The notes: generated from the letters alone by a model not told the origin. Counted from the stretch's first letter, positions 1 through 11,285 are shown. The stretch is DNA of 64,000 nucleotides from Vesta saturnalis (GCA_036346205.1 JARFJB010000821.1:1701722-1765721), one strand, 5' to 3'. Translations and numbers: made by a program.

Positions 1-1305
1 GACACTTACCGTACGTAAAATCTAAAAACCGAGACTTTGTAAATAGACCTCCACTGTGGTTTAAGATTTGAAATAATGCATCCGAATTTTTTTAATACAC
101 ATGCTGGTTTCAATTTGATACCACAATAAACGACCAAATATATCAATCAAATATATTAATTTATTATATAGATTCTCATTCGGTTTCCTTATCCATTTCG
201 ATCATTCCAATCATTACATCTTGACTAAACTGTGTCTTAATTTGGTAGTTTACCTAATATTTGGTAACTATTAATTAGACTCAAATAAAATAACAGAATA
301 AGTTGCGATGATGTAATGTTTGATATCGTTGCGTAAGTTGCTCTGAAAGTTCTTAATCTAAATTTTAAATGCATGCAGTTATGCAACTCGGAAACAATAT
401 ATACATTGAAATTTGGTTAAAAGCAATCTTACGTGAATCTGTTCGAACAAATGTACATACAAAATTATTTTTGTTATTCATAAAAATGTTGTTTATCGCA
501 CAAAGGAAAATGCTGACAACTTGAGAAAAGAAAATTTGTGTATAATGAGGAAGCAAATACAATGCTGAGCTGTTGAGAATAAAATTTTTTAGTATCGTGA
601 AATTTTGTTTACTGGCCTGACTACATGTTCCCGCTCACAACATTTATTTACTATCTACGTGTAATAGCTTAAGTTTAGCCAGGGTAATACACGTTTACTA
701 TTATGTAACAAATAAAATGTATTATTTCATTTTTAAGAGTCAGAAATCGAAAATGAGGATTTTTAAGTCTTATCGCGTAATATTAAGAATTAAGTTATTG
801 GTATTATACCTAATGAAATTAAATTTGTTTTATATTATTCCTTTTAATTTTCACGTTTTAGGATGGAAGGTCGTGCGTTGCTCCATACCAGATATTTAAG
901 TAGTTCATTTCCCTACCATTTAGTCGGACCTAAGCTTTTGTTAAATAAACAACTATTTTTCATTGCATTTACTGTCATAAAGATTTCTAAAAATCAATGG
1001 GACATTTAACTAATTATAATTCCCGAATAAAAACTCAATACCATACTGTACGTGAACCAAAAGGTCAACCAATAGTAAATAAATTTTGTAAGTGGAAACA
1101 CATTTTTACAACACAAGAACTCCCATTACAATTTAAGTTATCTTAGTCTAGCGTATATGTACAAAATTGATTTAATTAAAGAAACAAAGTTGTTAATTGA
1201 AACCGCCCCAAATCGATTATATTAACAACACGTACAATACTATTACATATAACAATTTAATTTCAAATTTTGCAACTACAGTCAATCAATTCATAAAAAT
1301 CATTT

Positions 1306-1308
<3 letters not shown>
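1..1308. other. Block A of unit 1, no gene seen
   Basis: AT-rich intergenic sequence shared with units 2 and 3. The short open frames here are not conserved between copies and look like chance. The piece 654-1,092 is inverted relative to the other two units. Confidence 0.7.
654..1092. other. Micro-inversion inside block A
   Basis: This segment reads as the reverse complement of 18,510-18,905 and of 34,205-34,600, while flanking sequence stays collinear. A short inverted repeat sits at the ends: ATTTATTTACTAT near 642-654 and ATAGTAAATAAAT near 1,071-1,083. The other units have the opposite orientation in agreement with each other, so the flip most simply happened in unit 1. Confidence 0.75.

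Positions 1309-1368
<60 letters not shown>
1309..1368. repeat. (TA)n microsatellite, target of an insertion
   Basis: Pure TA dinucleotide run. In unit 2 the same run (25,023-25,081) leads straight into block B. Here block B resumes only at 8,300, after the element 1,369-8,263. Confidence 0.95.
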
Positions 1369-1372
<4 letters not shown>

Positions 1373-2224
1373 TTTCCACGGCAGGCGTTCGTTAGAAGTT
1401 TATGTGGTTAAAAACAATTTAGAAATCTTAATTTTTGGACTTAAGGGTTATTTAAGATTCTCTTTCATTCTAAAATATTTTCAAGGTCATGTTACTTCCG
1501 GTTATACTGGAAGTCACCACTAACTTTCTTATTTTCAATAGAACACCCTGTATATTATTTTATTTTTGGATTCTTGACAAAATTTTAGGATAAGTCTTAT
1601 AAGGGTTTCCTATACCTTTTTTCAACTGTTTCTTAGATATCTTGATTTTTTCAAAAATTTTGAAAGATGTAACCCTATTTTCAACACTGCTTGTCTTACT
1701 TATTTTTGACTGACGGAAAGTGCTTCTGGAGTAGACAGAAGCACAAGAACTATACTTTTGAAATACTCATTGACAATTGATTTATTGCATACATGGTGTT
1801 CAAAATTTGATGAACTATTAAACAATTTTCAAAGTTGAAAAACTTTGTTAATTCAAATGTGACACCCTGTATATTATTGGATGAATAGATGCAGCATTTA
1901 GTTATGCATCGTTTGGCTACATTACCTATACCTATTATCGACAATTTTCTTGTTAATTAATATTTTCTACTTTAATGTGATTTTTGACAGAAACTGAAAT
2001 GTTTTTCAAAAATAAAATGAACTTAATTCAAACTACACAAATTCTATTTTATTAAAACAATGAAATAAAACAAGAAGATAACAAAATTGAGAGCATAATA
2101 ACAAATGAAAAACATAAAACAATTATTTGAACATAACTAGAAGAAAAGTGATAAAAAAGATAAAATGAATCATTACAAATGTTCCACATGACCGCCAATT
2201 TGATTTAAGCATTTTATAACTCTA
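1369..2224. repeat. Left long terminal inverted repeat
   Basis: Reverse complement of 7,424-8,263 with scattered mismatches. It contains internal CACCCTGTATAT motifs near 1,544 and 1,864 that resemble mariner termini, so the arm itself may be layered. Its inner end overlaps the last codons of transposase copy 1. Confidence 0.8.
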
Positions 2225-3210
2225 TCATATACTCCTTGCGAAATAGATCGCCGAATTTCGTGTGGACACATACTATTGAATGCATTGTGAACACGATTTA
2301 GCAATTCCTCTCTAGTTTGAACTGGCCTAGAGTACACTAATTCTTTTATACGACCCCAGAGGTAAAAGTCCAGGGGCGTCAAATCGGGTGATCTCGGTGG
2401 CCAGTTCCAAGGTCCTTGTGGGCCAATCCACCGATCTTCAAACAACAATGTTAACTGTTGGTGTACAGCTATAGTGGAATGTGCGGTAGCACCATCCAGC
2501 TGATACCAACTGTTTGCCCTGTTACAATATGCAGGTAGAGTATTTAGAAAATCCATAACAAATCCACGGAGAATTGATATGCCACTCTATTATCCATAAC
2601 TAAACAAAAAACGTTAAAACTAAATTGGAACTGGTGATTACATTCTCTTGTTACGTGAGGATTATCTTGTGCCCAGTAGTGATTATTTCGGCGATTGAAA
2701 ATTCCTTCTCTACTGAATTTTGATTAATCGGTCCAAATAATGTTGTGAAGAAATCTCGGATATTCGGTCATTTGTACAAGAATAAATTCACAAAAGTTAA
2801 CTCGTCGTGCCTGATCACCAAGATGTAATCCTTGCACAGTTATTACCGAAAAAGGATGCATTTTATACTTCTTTAATATTCTGTGGATTTATGTTTGTGA
2901 AATATCCAAATCCAGTGCAGCTGCTGTAATTGAAGCTCGTGGATAAGCGTGAAAATAAGCTAATACGTTCACCTCGTTAACTTCATTATCTATTACTGGC
3001 TTTAAATGCGTTCGAGTTGCCCTTATACTTCCAGTTGCAATAAATCGAGCTTCAATTCTTGAAAATTTTCCAGGTGTCATTAATGGTAGGTGTGGATACC
3101 GTTCGTTAAACAACCTGCATGTTCGCCTAACAATTCGTCCACATTCACCATGTGTGTAAAACAAATTTAATAAATCATTGTTTGTTAGAATATTCTTGAA
3201 TACATTCCAT
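2173..3210 (-). pseudogene. Mariner-like (Tc1/mariner superfamily) transposase, copy 1
   Basis: It encoded a DDE transposase acting on its own terminal repeats. Read on the minus strand it starts near 3,210, with an N-terminal helix-turn-helix half, then the first acid in WTD-SKF near 2,735, the second in YQLDGATAH near 2,490, and the third in PRSPDLTPLDFYLWG near 2,370, ending in GGHVEHL at 2,173. Lesions seen: a 4 bp insertion near the start compared with copy 2, a stop where copy 2 has Ser near 2,890, a stop directly after the first catalytic Asp, and a frame break between the first and second acid. It is not functional. Confidence 0.85.
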
Positions 3211-3573
3211 TATAAACAGAACTTAAAAAAAATACTTAAAAAATTACAAAATCACTTAAATTGTACTGATTTGACATTAAATCAACAACAATGTTTTAAT
3301 TCGTGTCAAAATCAAGGCTCACTAGATTGCAGTTTTGGAATTTTATCGGCTTTTATAAAAAATACGGAGTTATACGAGTTATAAAATGCTTAAATCAAAT
3401 TGGCGGTCATGTGGAACATTTGTAATGATTCATTTTATCCTTTTTATCACTTTTCTTCTAGTTATGTTCAAATAATTGTTTTATGTTCTTCATTTGTTAT
3501 TATGCTCTCAATTTTGTTATCTTCTTGTTTTATTTCATTGTTTTAATAAAATAGAATTTGTGTAGTTTGAATT
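3211..3573. repeat. Truncated right arm of transposase copy 1
   Basis: Nearly identical to 7,257-7,620 behind copy 2. Its part 3,390-3,573 is also the reverse complement of 2,030-2,215. Homology stops at 3,573, where sequence unrelated to the element begins, so the outer ~650 bp of this right arm is missing. Confidence 0.75.
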
Positions 3574-4249
3574 ATAGGCCAGTCAAATTCCATTTTGAGA
3601 GTGAAGTTTTTAGGGACATTTGTATCTTAGCGGCAATCGATAGCTTTTTTATAGTAAAATGATTGTGTAAAAATCCCAAAAAATCCTATGTAAGCTAAAG
3701 CGGCCATCTTGAAAAATGGCCGCCAGAACACATTTTCTTTAGAACCAAATATCTCAACCTTCAGTTGATTTAATTTCTTTTTTTTATTGCTCTGTTCTAT
3801 TACTAAAAAAATGTAGTAATGATAATTTCGCAAAAATCAAAAAATAAGACCACTGAAACCATTCAAATTTTGATATCAATTTTAATTAAAATTGTGCCTA
3901 TTGCATTTGAAAATTAATTAAAAATATGAATATGAAAAAATTCAAATAAAAGTTTTAGATAGTTTAATTCTATATCTTTTATTTTTTTGCTTAACTTTTA
4001 CCACATATTAAGGGTTATGACTGATTCTTGGTAACCACGCAACCCTTGGCGAAAACACAGTCCCATCTCCGCCTGAATAACCGAATTTTTGAAGTTATTT
4101 TGAATATGAAGTTTTTCTGAATATATTTTAAAGACAATCAGTAATTTTTACCGGTTTTATGCATAAGAAAAAACGTATAAATCGAAAAACCCCATATAAA
4201 AAAAAGATTATTTTTACTAAGGACAACCCACTGATACATAAAGTGTTAC
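3574..4249. other. Non-coding flank of the trapped relic, no gene seen
   Basis: AT-rich stretch lying on the 3' side of the minus-strand relic gene. One clear hairpin is present: GCGGCCAT at 3,700-3,707 pairs with ATGGCCGC at 3,716-3,723. No open frame is convincing. Confidence 0.5.
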
Positions 4250-6294
4250 AAGATAAGTACATGTATTTATTTTATAAGTTTAAACGATAAAATATATTAT
4301 GCATCGCAAAATTTTCTTCAACACCATGCTTTATATTTACAGTCAATTCCATCAATTGTAGCAATTGAGCTTCCCTTCTGAGCAAACACATCTTCTTTGA
4401 CAGCCATCTCGACATTTGCAAAATAATAAATTTAAAACATCTTATTAAATTGTTATGGTAACAGGAAACATTTGACGTTATAGTTTCCCGAATTTTTCTG
4501 GTGGCAAAGAATTTCCTAACCAGAATTGAGTTTTAAGATGTCCTAAAATGTCTTAATTCTAGTACAAATATGTAAAGTTTTTTTATATCTATGAAATTTG
4601 TCATACCTTAATATATGTTGGTTTAGGGCTTTTAGGTGGGTACTTAAATCAAAAGATTTTTAGAGTTTGAGATTCCAACATTAAACAGCCTGAATCTTTC
4701 GTCGTTAACATTGCTGGTGCTTTTAATCCATACAGTAGGAGCACAAACTCATGACCAACCTCAAACAACATATTCACATCACATTAGAATCATTAAAAAT
4801 AAGTAATTTTTGATTATATTTGTGTTTTTAAAAACATTTAATGCTGTACATTTTTTCTTGTAAGGATATTTGGGTGTCACATCCCTAAGAATGAAAAAGG
4901 ATATTCTAACGAGAGGCTGAAACATACTTTAAAACATGGAACATTTCATCTTGATTTTTCCACGTCCAACCTTCTTAAAGTACAGATCTGACAAATTATT
5001 GCAGAAAGCAATCGACAAAACCAGTAAATCAGTATCTTAATTATAGTTACAGAACTTTCATGTTGACAGTTGGCTAAAGTAATTGATTTACAATTAATGT
5101 GTCTGCATCCCCATCTGCCAAGTGATAATATTATTTTTAAAGTACATCCTCAGCAGTTGCATAAGCTGATATTTATTTTTTCGTGGGACAAGAAATCGAC
5201 TTGGGTTACTGTTACAACCTTTCGTTGATAATAAGTTCTACTGATTTTTCATTTTTTCCGCCGATGTTCTTCATCTTTGGTAGATGGAATGTTATTATAT
5301 CCATCGAATACAATTTGCATTGCTTCCAAAGTGCCAAATATAAGACACATATAAATCCGCTATCCTACCAAACGTAGCTAATTTTAAACACGATAAAAAA
5401 GCCAGCCTCCGTCAATTATATATAATACTGTTAGGATGCTCGCAACTTTCGAGCTTGAGTGATTTAAGCAAACTTGCTTTATTGCCCTTTCTCATTAAAT
5501 CGTTATAAAACAAAGATGGTGGTGAAGAAGCTAGTTTCAAAAATAGTTTTTAAGATCTTGCTCTTTTTTTGCAAATTATTCTGTTAAATAATTGATGTGC
5601 ATTTAAATAACACTATCATCACGAAATTTCACCGTTTTTTTAGATTAATTTGATTTTATTCTTGACTTTAAAGTGCATTTCTGAAAATTTCTTACCAACC
5701 ATAGATTTTACTGATATTAATCCCAATTCTTTAGCCATGTGGCAATTTATATTTTCTGAAGCAACAACCCCACTTGTTATGCAAGCTGATTAAAATGATC
5801 ACTAAAATTGTGATTTTCCAACCATTCTAAAATAGTGTTTAAATCTTTATTATTCTCTAATTCTGGAATCACGTAGTTCTACATGTTGATCAGACCGATG
5901 AGTGTGAACACCACAAAATACCTCTAGCGCATCACATGCTTCTGCTGTATATGGCATCGTAAGAATCCATTTGGTTCTAGTACTCGGTAACACCTCTACC
6001 ATGGGTTAACCCTCCTGATGTCTTCATAGATCTCATAAGGTATTGTTCGATGCCATATCGGTCCAAGTACCAGACCATAATTTTTCAGTGCGACGAACCG
6101 TAAAGTAGCCGAGATGACAAAATTTTCGTATTCATTCGGTGGCATAATTTCTTCTAATTTCATCATATTTTGAATATACAAATGTGCAGATTTTGTAATG
6201 TAAATGGGTACATGCAAATAAGGCAACATCATCTTCACGGCTGATAGATGCATTTCCAATCTCCATAACGTTCTGCTTTTAAGAAAATTTTCAT
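4250..6294 (-). pseudogene. Old relic of the PIN/FEN1-like element gene (second family member)
   Basis: Many minus-strand fragments, in shifting frames, run parallel to the protein of 22,520-24,352. From N to C: KSAHLYIQNMMKLEEIMPP near 6,150; WILTMPYTAEA near 5,950; ENINCHMAKELG near 5,740; LMRKGNKASLL near 5,500; IIDGGW near 5,420; IVFDGY near 5,310; DGDADTLIV near 5,120; a degenerate DTDLLVL near 5,020; and FDLSTHL near 4,640. After these comes a Cys-rich tail, FCKCRDGCQRRCVC, near 4,390-4,425. The N-terminal half is cut at 6,294, where transposase copy 2 begins in mid-gene. It is older and more broken than the 20-24 kb copy, but it keeps the C-terminal tail that copy has lost. Homology was recognised by reading the translations. 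Confidence 0.7.
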
Positions 6295-6295
6295 T

Positions 6296-7256
6296 ATAGA
6301 TCGCCGAATTTCGTGTGGACACATACTATTGAATGCATTGTGAACACGATTTAGCAATTCCTCTCTAGTTTGAACTGGCCTAGAGTACACTAATTCTTTT
6401 ATACGACCCCAGAGGTAAAAGTCCAGGGGCGTCAAATCGGGTGATCTCGGTGGCCAGTTCCAAGGTCCTTGTGGGCTAATCCACCGATCTTCTAACATCA
6501 ATGTCAACTGTTGGTGTACAGCTATAGTGGAATGTGAGGGAGCACCATCCAGCTGATACCAACTGTTTGCCCTGTTACATGCAAGTAGAGCATTTAGAAA
6601 ATCCATAACAAATCCACGGAGAATTGATATGCCACTCTATTATCCATAACTAAACAAAAAACGTTAAAACTAAATTGGAACTGGTGATTACGTTCTCTTG
6701 TTACGTGAGGATTATCTTGTGCCCACTAGTGATTATTTCGGCGATTGAAAATTCCTTCTCTACTGAATTTTGATTCATCGGTCCAAATAATGTTGTGAAG
6801 AAATCTCGGATATTCGGTCATTTGTACAAGAATAAATTCACAAAAGTTAACTCGTCGTGCCTGATCACCAAGATGTAATCCTTGCACAGTTATTACCGAA
6901 AAAGGATGCATTTTATACTTCTTTAATATTCTGTGGATTGATGTTTGTGAAATATCCAAATCCAGTGCAGCTGCTGTAATTGAAGTTCGTGGATAAGCGT
7001 GAAAATAAGCTAACACGTTCACCTCGTTAACTTCATTATCTATTACTGGCTTTAAATACGTTCGAATTGCCCTTATACTTCCAGTTGCAATAAATCGAGC
7101 TTCAATTCTTGAAAATTTTCCAGGTGTCATTAATGGTAGATGTGGATACCGTTCGTTAAACAACCTGCATGTTCGCCTAACAATTCGTCCACATTCACCA
7201 TGCGTGTAAAACAAATTTAATAAATCATTGTTAGAATATTCTTGAATACATTCCAT
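6296..7256 (-). pseudogene. Mariner-like transposase, copy 2 (3'-truncated)
   Basis: Starts at 7,256 and is open for 176 codons through the helix-turn-helix half to the first catalytic Asp in WTDESKFSREG. A TAG then replaces the Tyr that copy 1 still has (near 6,728), and a frameshift separates this from the second half at 6,606. The second Asp (YQLDGAPSH) and third Asp (PRSPDLTPLDFYLWG) are present. At 6,296 the frame runs out of the transposase after HEIRRSI into relic sequence, so the last ~22 residues and the left terminal arm are missing. Copies 1 and 2 carry different lesions. Confidence 0.85.
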
Positions 7257-7423
7257 TATAAACAGAACTTAAAAAAAATACTTAAAAAATTACAAAATCA
7301 CTTAAATTGTACTGATTTGACATTAAATCAACAACAATGTTTTAATGCGTGTCAAAATCAAGGCTCACTAGATTGCAGTTTTGGAATTTTATCGGCTTTT
7401 ATAAAAAATACGGAGTTATACGA

Positions 7424-8263
7424 GTTATAAAATGCTTAAATCAAATTGGCGGTCATGTGGAACATTTGTAATGATTCATTTTATCTTTTTTATCACTTTT
7501 CTTCTAGTTATGTTCAAATAATTGTTTTATGTTTTTCATTTGTTATTATGCTCTCAATTTTGTTATCTTCTTGTTTCATTTCATTGTTTTAATAAAATAG
7601 AAATTGTGTAGTTTGAATTAAGTTCATTTTATTGTTGAAAAACATTTCAGTTTCTGTCAGAAATCACATTAAAGTAGAAAATATTAATTAACAAGAAAAT
7701 TGTCGATAATAGGTATAGGTAACGTTATAGCCAAACGATGCATAACTAAATGGTGCATCTATTCATCCAATAATATACAGGGTGTCACATTTGAATTAAC
7801 AAAGTTTTTCAACTTTGAAAATTGTTTAATAGTTCATCATGTATGCAATAAATCAATTGTCAATGAGTATTTCAAAAGTATAGTTCTTGTGCTTCTGTCT
7901 ACTCCAGAAGCACTTTCCATCAGTCAAAAATAAGTAAGACAAGCAGTGTTGAAAATAGGGTTACATCTTTCAAAATTTTTTAAAAATCAAGATATCTAAG
8001 AAACAGTTGAAAAAGGGTATAGGAAACCCTTATAAGACATCCTAAAATTTTGTCAAGAATCCAAAAATAAAATGATATACAGGGTGTTCCATTTAAAATA
8101 AGGAAGTTAGTGGCGACTTCCGGTATAACCGGAAGTAACATGACCTTGAAAATATTTTAGAATGAAAGAGAATCTTAAATAACCCTTAAGTCCAAAAATT
8201 CAGATTTCTAAATTGTTTCTAACCACATAAACTTCTAACGAACGCCTACCGTGGAAAACCCTG
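7424..8263. repeat. Right long terminal inverted repeat
   Basis: Reverse complement of 1,369-2,224. Its inner end, on the plus strand at 7,433-7,470, encodes KCLNQIGGHVEHL and a stop: an inverted copy of the transposase C-terminus. Internal CAGGGTGT motifs occur near 7,778 and 8,083. Confidence 0.8.

Positions 8264-8299
<36 letters not shown>
8264..8299. repeat. (TA)n microsatellite
   Basis: Right remainder of the TA run split by the insertion 1,369-8,263. Confidence 0.9.
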
Positions 8300-8302
<3 letters not shown>

Positions 8303-9272
8303 ATGTAACTTTATCGTACGATATAAAATTTTTTTGTTTGTATACAATTATAATTTAATAATGATGCAATGCTATAGGGAATAAGATTTAAAAGTAACTT
8401 TATATTTTTATGCTTCTTTAACTTTCTACCTCGTCTAGCTTCATTTAGGGGATATGGTTCAAATGATTTAATTTTGCAATATAAATAATGACGATTTGCT
8501 TGACATATGAAACGTGTGAAAACACGAGTTAATTATGTTTGTGATGAATTCAATAATATTAATAGGTTCTGAAATTTACGTGTTATGATTTTTATTAAGC
8601 AACCCGTACATGCAATCATGCATCATTTTCAACGTACTCAGCGTCCTCTTTAAATATTGAGTTCATAAATGTATTGGTGAAAAATGACAACTTACATAAG
8701 AAAATGTTCTGAATTTAAATAGGTAAGCACAAATTTCATAAATGATAATATTTCTATTTTTCTTGATAAATTACGTTATCCTGGATTTGAACACTTTGTA
8801 CATATACGAAAACATTTAACATAACCCAAATCTAAGACTTAAAGTTTCCTTAACTGTCTGTTGTGTGTTTATCAGGTGTGGTCTAGTTTGTCCTTGGTTG
8901 GATGCCCTGGTTACCATACGCTACTGCTGTGGATCTCCCTTGATGTATACCCAAAATTATCTATGATGTAGCAATCGTTACCCGTTGGGTAAATAGTCGG
9001 AGCACTTAATTTTATTTGGAGTATTACATGCAAGTACATTAATTCATCAATAGTGGTAATTGAATTAATTATTTATTTATTCTTATTAAAATTTAAATAA
9101 ATCACTTATTTTTGGTTAATTTTATTTTAAATCAATTAATATTCATATTTAACATTTATCGTTAACACAAAATGCACCATTTTCGAATTTTACATAGATA
9201 TGGTTTTTAGGCTATAAAATTTCAACCGAACATGTATCAACCGCAGATCAAATTTAGGTTAGTTTTTCAAAA
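8300..9272. other. Block B of unit 1, no gene seen
   Basis: AT-rich, collinear with 25,082-26,070 and 35,420-36,040. No open frame is conserved between the copies. At 9,272 it jumps to block C, whereas unit 2 continues into block D. Confidence 0.7.
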
Positions 9273-10535
9273 TATCTTACTTATTGCCTTCAGTAGGTTA
9301 CGATTGCCTACAGGGAAATTAAATATATTTATACTAATTATATCAATAAGTATTTGTTAAACATAGTTACCTATAGTATAAGTTCGGTGATCCTGTGATA
9401 CCTGATTTCAGCTAATTTTCAACACAATTTCTCTCATGTAGATCTGATATATGTTAATTAAATCATTCTTTAAGATTTTAACGCACACTTAACAATCAAC
9501 ATTTTGAATAATTTTTGTTAATATTAGTTTTATGTGTCACGCTCTTAGCGAGCTCGTGTATAACCTTAGGAATAATTACTTTTGTACTACTAGTTATGTG
9601 GTCGTGTGCAGTAGCAGTGTTGCAACTTTTATGTTTATACCAGATGTAACTTTTTTTTGTATACCAGATGCAATACTGAATCTGTTAATTGTTGGCGCGA
9701 GATTTCGTGCTATTTAAATTACTTGGTAGCTCAAATATATAATATTCTTTTCTTTACTCGAACATGGATAAGGTTGTCGGACCAATTTCTGTGTCTAATT
9801 TTAAATTGCTTAATTACTATCTTCTTTGTTTTTTGAAATAAAATTGGGACTGAACAAGCTTTTCCAATTGTATTTATGTAACTTAATCAAACACGGGTTT
9901 GTATACAGTTTTGTTAAACGAAAAACAAGCTGAATTATTTAATAATTTCTTTCATATAAGTAACTGATGTAATAAGTTTATTAAATTGGCCTTTTCAGGC
10001 TAAGCTACGTAAGATCTTGCGTCGGCGGGAAGGGGAATTGTTTGTTTTGGTATTGTAAACTATAAATTACTGTGGGTGTGACAAACTCACGACTAGCCCT
10101 CATAAACTTATTTTAATTTATATTTCTTTTTGTGTGAATTGTGGGAATAACGTACATACTGTATATAATTTATTTCGTTTATTATTCACGTATATAGCTA
10201 TACAATAATATTTGGCTTATTGCGTCCTTTGTTGGGAATTCCAGAAAGGAACTAAATTTACGTTTGTCGAGGGAACAGTTCACTTACTTATTATTCCTAT
10301 TACTTACTACCTGCTTCAAGCTTTACAGGCTCTCCCTCTTCCAAGGAATAAAAACCTTTTTCTTTTCCTTTTTTCTCTTTAAAGCTTGTGGCGTCCATTT
10401 AGATTCTTTCCTCTCTAACTAAATTCTCACTCCAACTATATTATCGATACCTCCAAAACAACCATGTAATCTGAGTGCTCTGCGATCTTCCGACCGTTCG
10501 ATTGAGCTTTGGCCGAGCTCACTCATTTCTCTTAT
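9273..10535. other. Block C of unit 1, no gene seen
   Basis: Collinear with 38,241-39,445 in unit 3 and absent from unit 2. It contains no conserved reading frame and ends where a CA-rich simple repeat starts in this unit. Confidence 0.65.
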
Positions 10536-10549
10536 GTTGTGCACAAATA

Positions 10550-10722
10550 CCCACACTCACACTCACACTCACACTCACACTCACACTCACACCCACACTC
10601 ACACTCACACGCACACGCACACGCACACGCACACGACACGCACGCACACGCACATCAGCACGCACGCACATGCAATCACGCACGCACGCACGCACGCAAT
10701 ATACGCACGCGTGTTAGACACG

Positions 10723-10724
<2 letters not shown>
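10550..10724. repeat. CACTCA / CACG-rich simple repeat
   Basis: Perfect CACTCA units pass into CACACG and CACG units. All three frames are open through it, giving His-Thr, Thr-Leu or His-Ala runs that are not genes. Confidence 0.9.

Positions 10725-10769
<45 letters not shown>
10725..10769. repeat. (TA)n microsatellite
   Basis: Pure TA run. Unit 3 has an equivalent run at 39,468-39,515 next to its truncated SINE. Confidence 0.9.
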
Positions 10770-10771
<2 letters not shown>

Positions 10772-10892
10772 CATTCTATAAGCATTGAGATGGTCGATAT
10801 AGTAGAGAGCAAAGGCTTTCGCGCCCGATAATATAAGCGCGTAGAAACACGGTATAAAGAATACTATGTTAGTTTGTAGTAACATGCTTAAA

Positions 10893-11285
10893 AAAGACCG
10901 AGGTAGTAGCGTAGTGGTGACACGACCTACTTAGCATTCGGGAGGTAATAGGTTCGATTCCCGTTACCGTCTACCTTGTATGAGGTTTTCCCAGGGGGTT
11001 TTCCTCATACACATGTAACGGCATGGTCATTGCGTATATGCACACTGTGTGCGGCTACTTAGGCGAATGCTGGGGTAGTATTTTTCCCCTCAGAACTCTA
11101 ACTTCGTTCCTTCCGAACCTATCCTGACCACACCCATCCTTAACCCCACCATGCATGTACTGGTACGTAATATATGAATGCTGGGATCTATGATTGTGGC
11201 TGAAGGAGCTCGGAAAGCTTGAGAAACCCGCCCTCCCCCTTGGAGAAGGAATTAAATACGTGGCCTTTCCTTTCCTTTTCTTAAA
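10893..11285 (+). mobile_element. tRNA-derived SINE, copy 1
   Basis: The tRNA-like head at about 10,900-10,975 has an A-box-like TAGCGTAGTGGTGACACG and a perfect B box GGTTCGATTCC, followed by a ~310 bp body ending in a pyrimidine-rich CCTTTCCTTTTC tail. Full-length homologue at 41,210-41,575, truncated one at 39,520-39,760. Transcription would be by RNA polymerase III. It shares its downstream flank with the unit 3 copy, so the insertion is older than that duplication. Confidence 0.8.

Larger units (their letters stand above)
1369..8263. mobile_element. Mosaic mariner-like structure with ~850 bp outer inverted repeats
   Basis: The ends are inverted copies: GGGTTTTCCACGG at 1,369 and its complement ending in CCCTG at 8,263, continuing for about 850 bp inward. 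Inside lie transposase copy 1 (2,173-3,210, minus) with part of a right arm to 3,573, then foreign sequence including a relic gene (4,250-6,294), then transposase copy 2 (6,296-7,256, minus) with a full right arm. Copy 1 keeps the left end and copy 2 keeps the right end. It lies in a (TA)n run, as expected for a TA-targeting element, but the target duplication cannot be resolved there. It could be a composite insertion or the product of recombination between two neighbouring copies. Confidence 0.8.

Noticed and set aside
1197..1523. 108-codon plus-strand frame across the TA run
   Set aside because: It is made open by the Ile-Tyr reading of (TA)n and fuses block A with a transposon arm.
3178..3384. 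68-codon plus-strand frame, repeated at 7,242-7,430
   Set aside because: Similar in both copies only because the transposon arm is duplicated; it is antisense and in the non-coding end of the element.
10475..10769. Three overlapping plus-strand frames rich in His/Thr/Leu
   Set aside because: Simple repeat translated in three frames; no real CDS is expected in all frames at once.
10900..10975. Possible functional tRNA gene
   Set aside because: Boxes are good but acceptor-stem pairing is absent and the sequence continues as a repeated body, so it is a SINE head.
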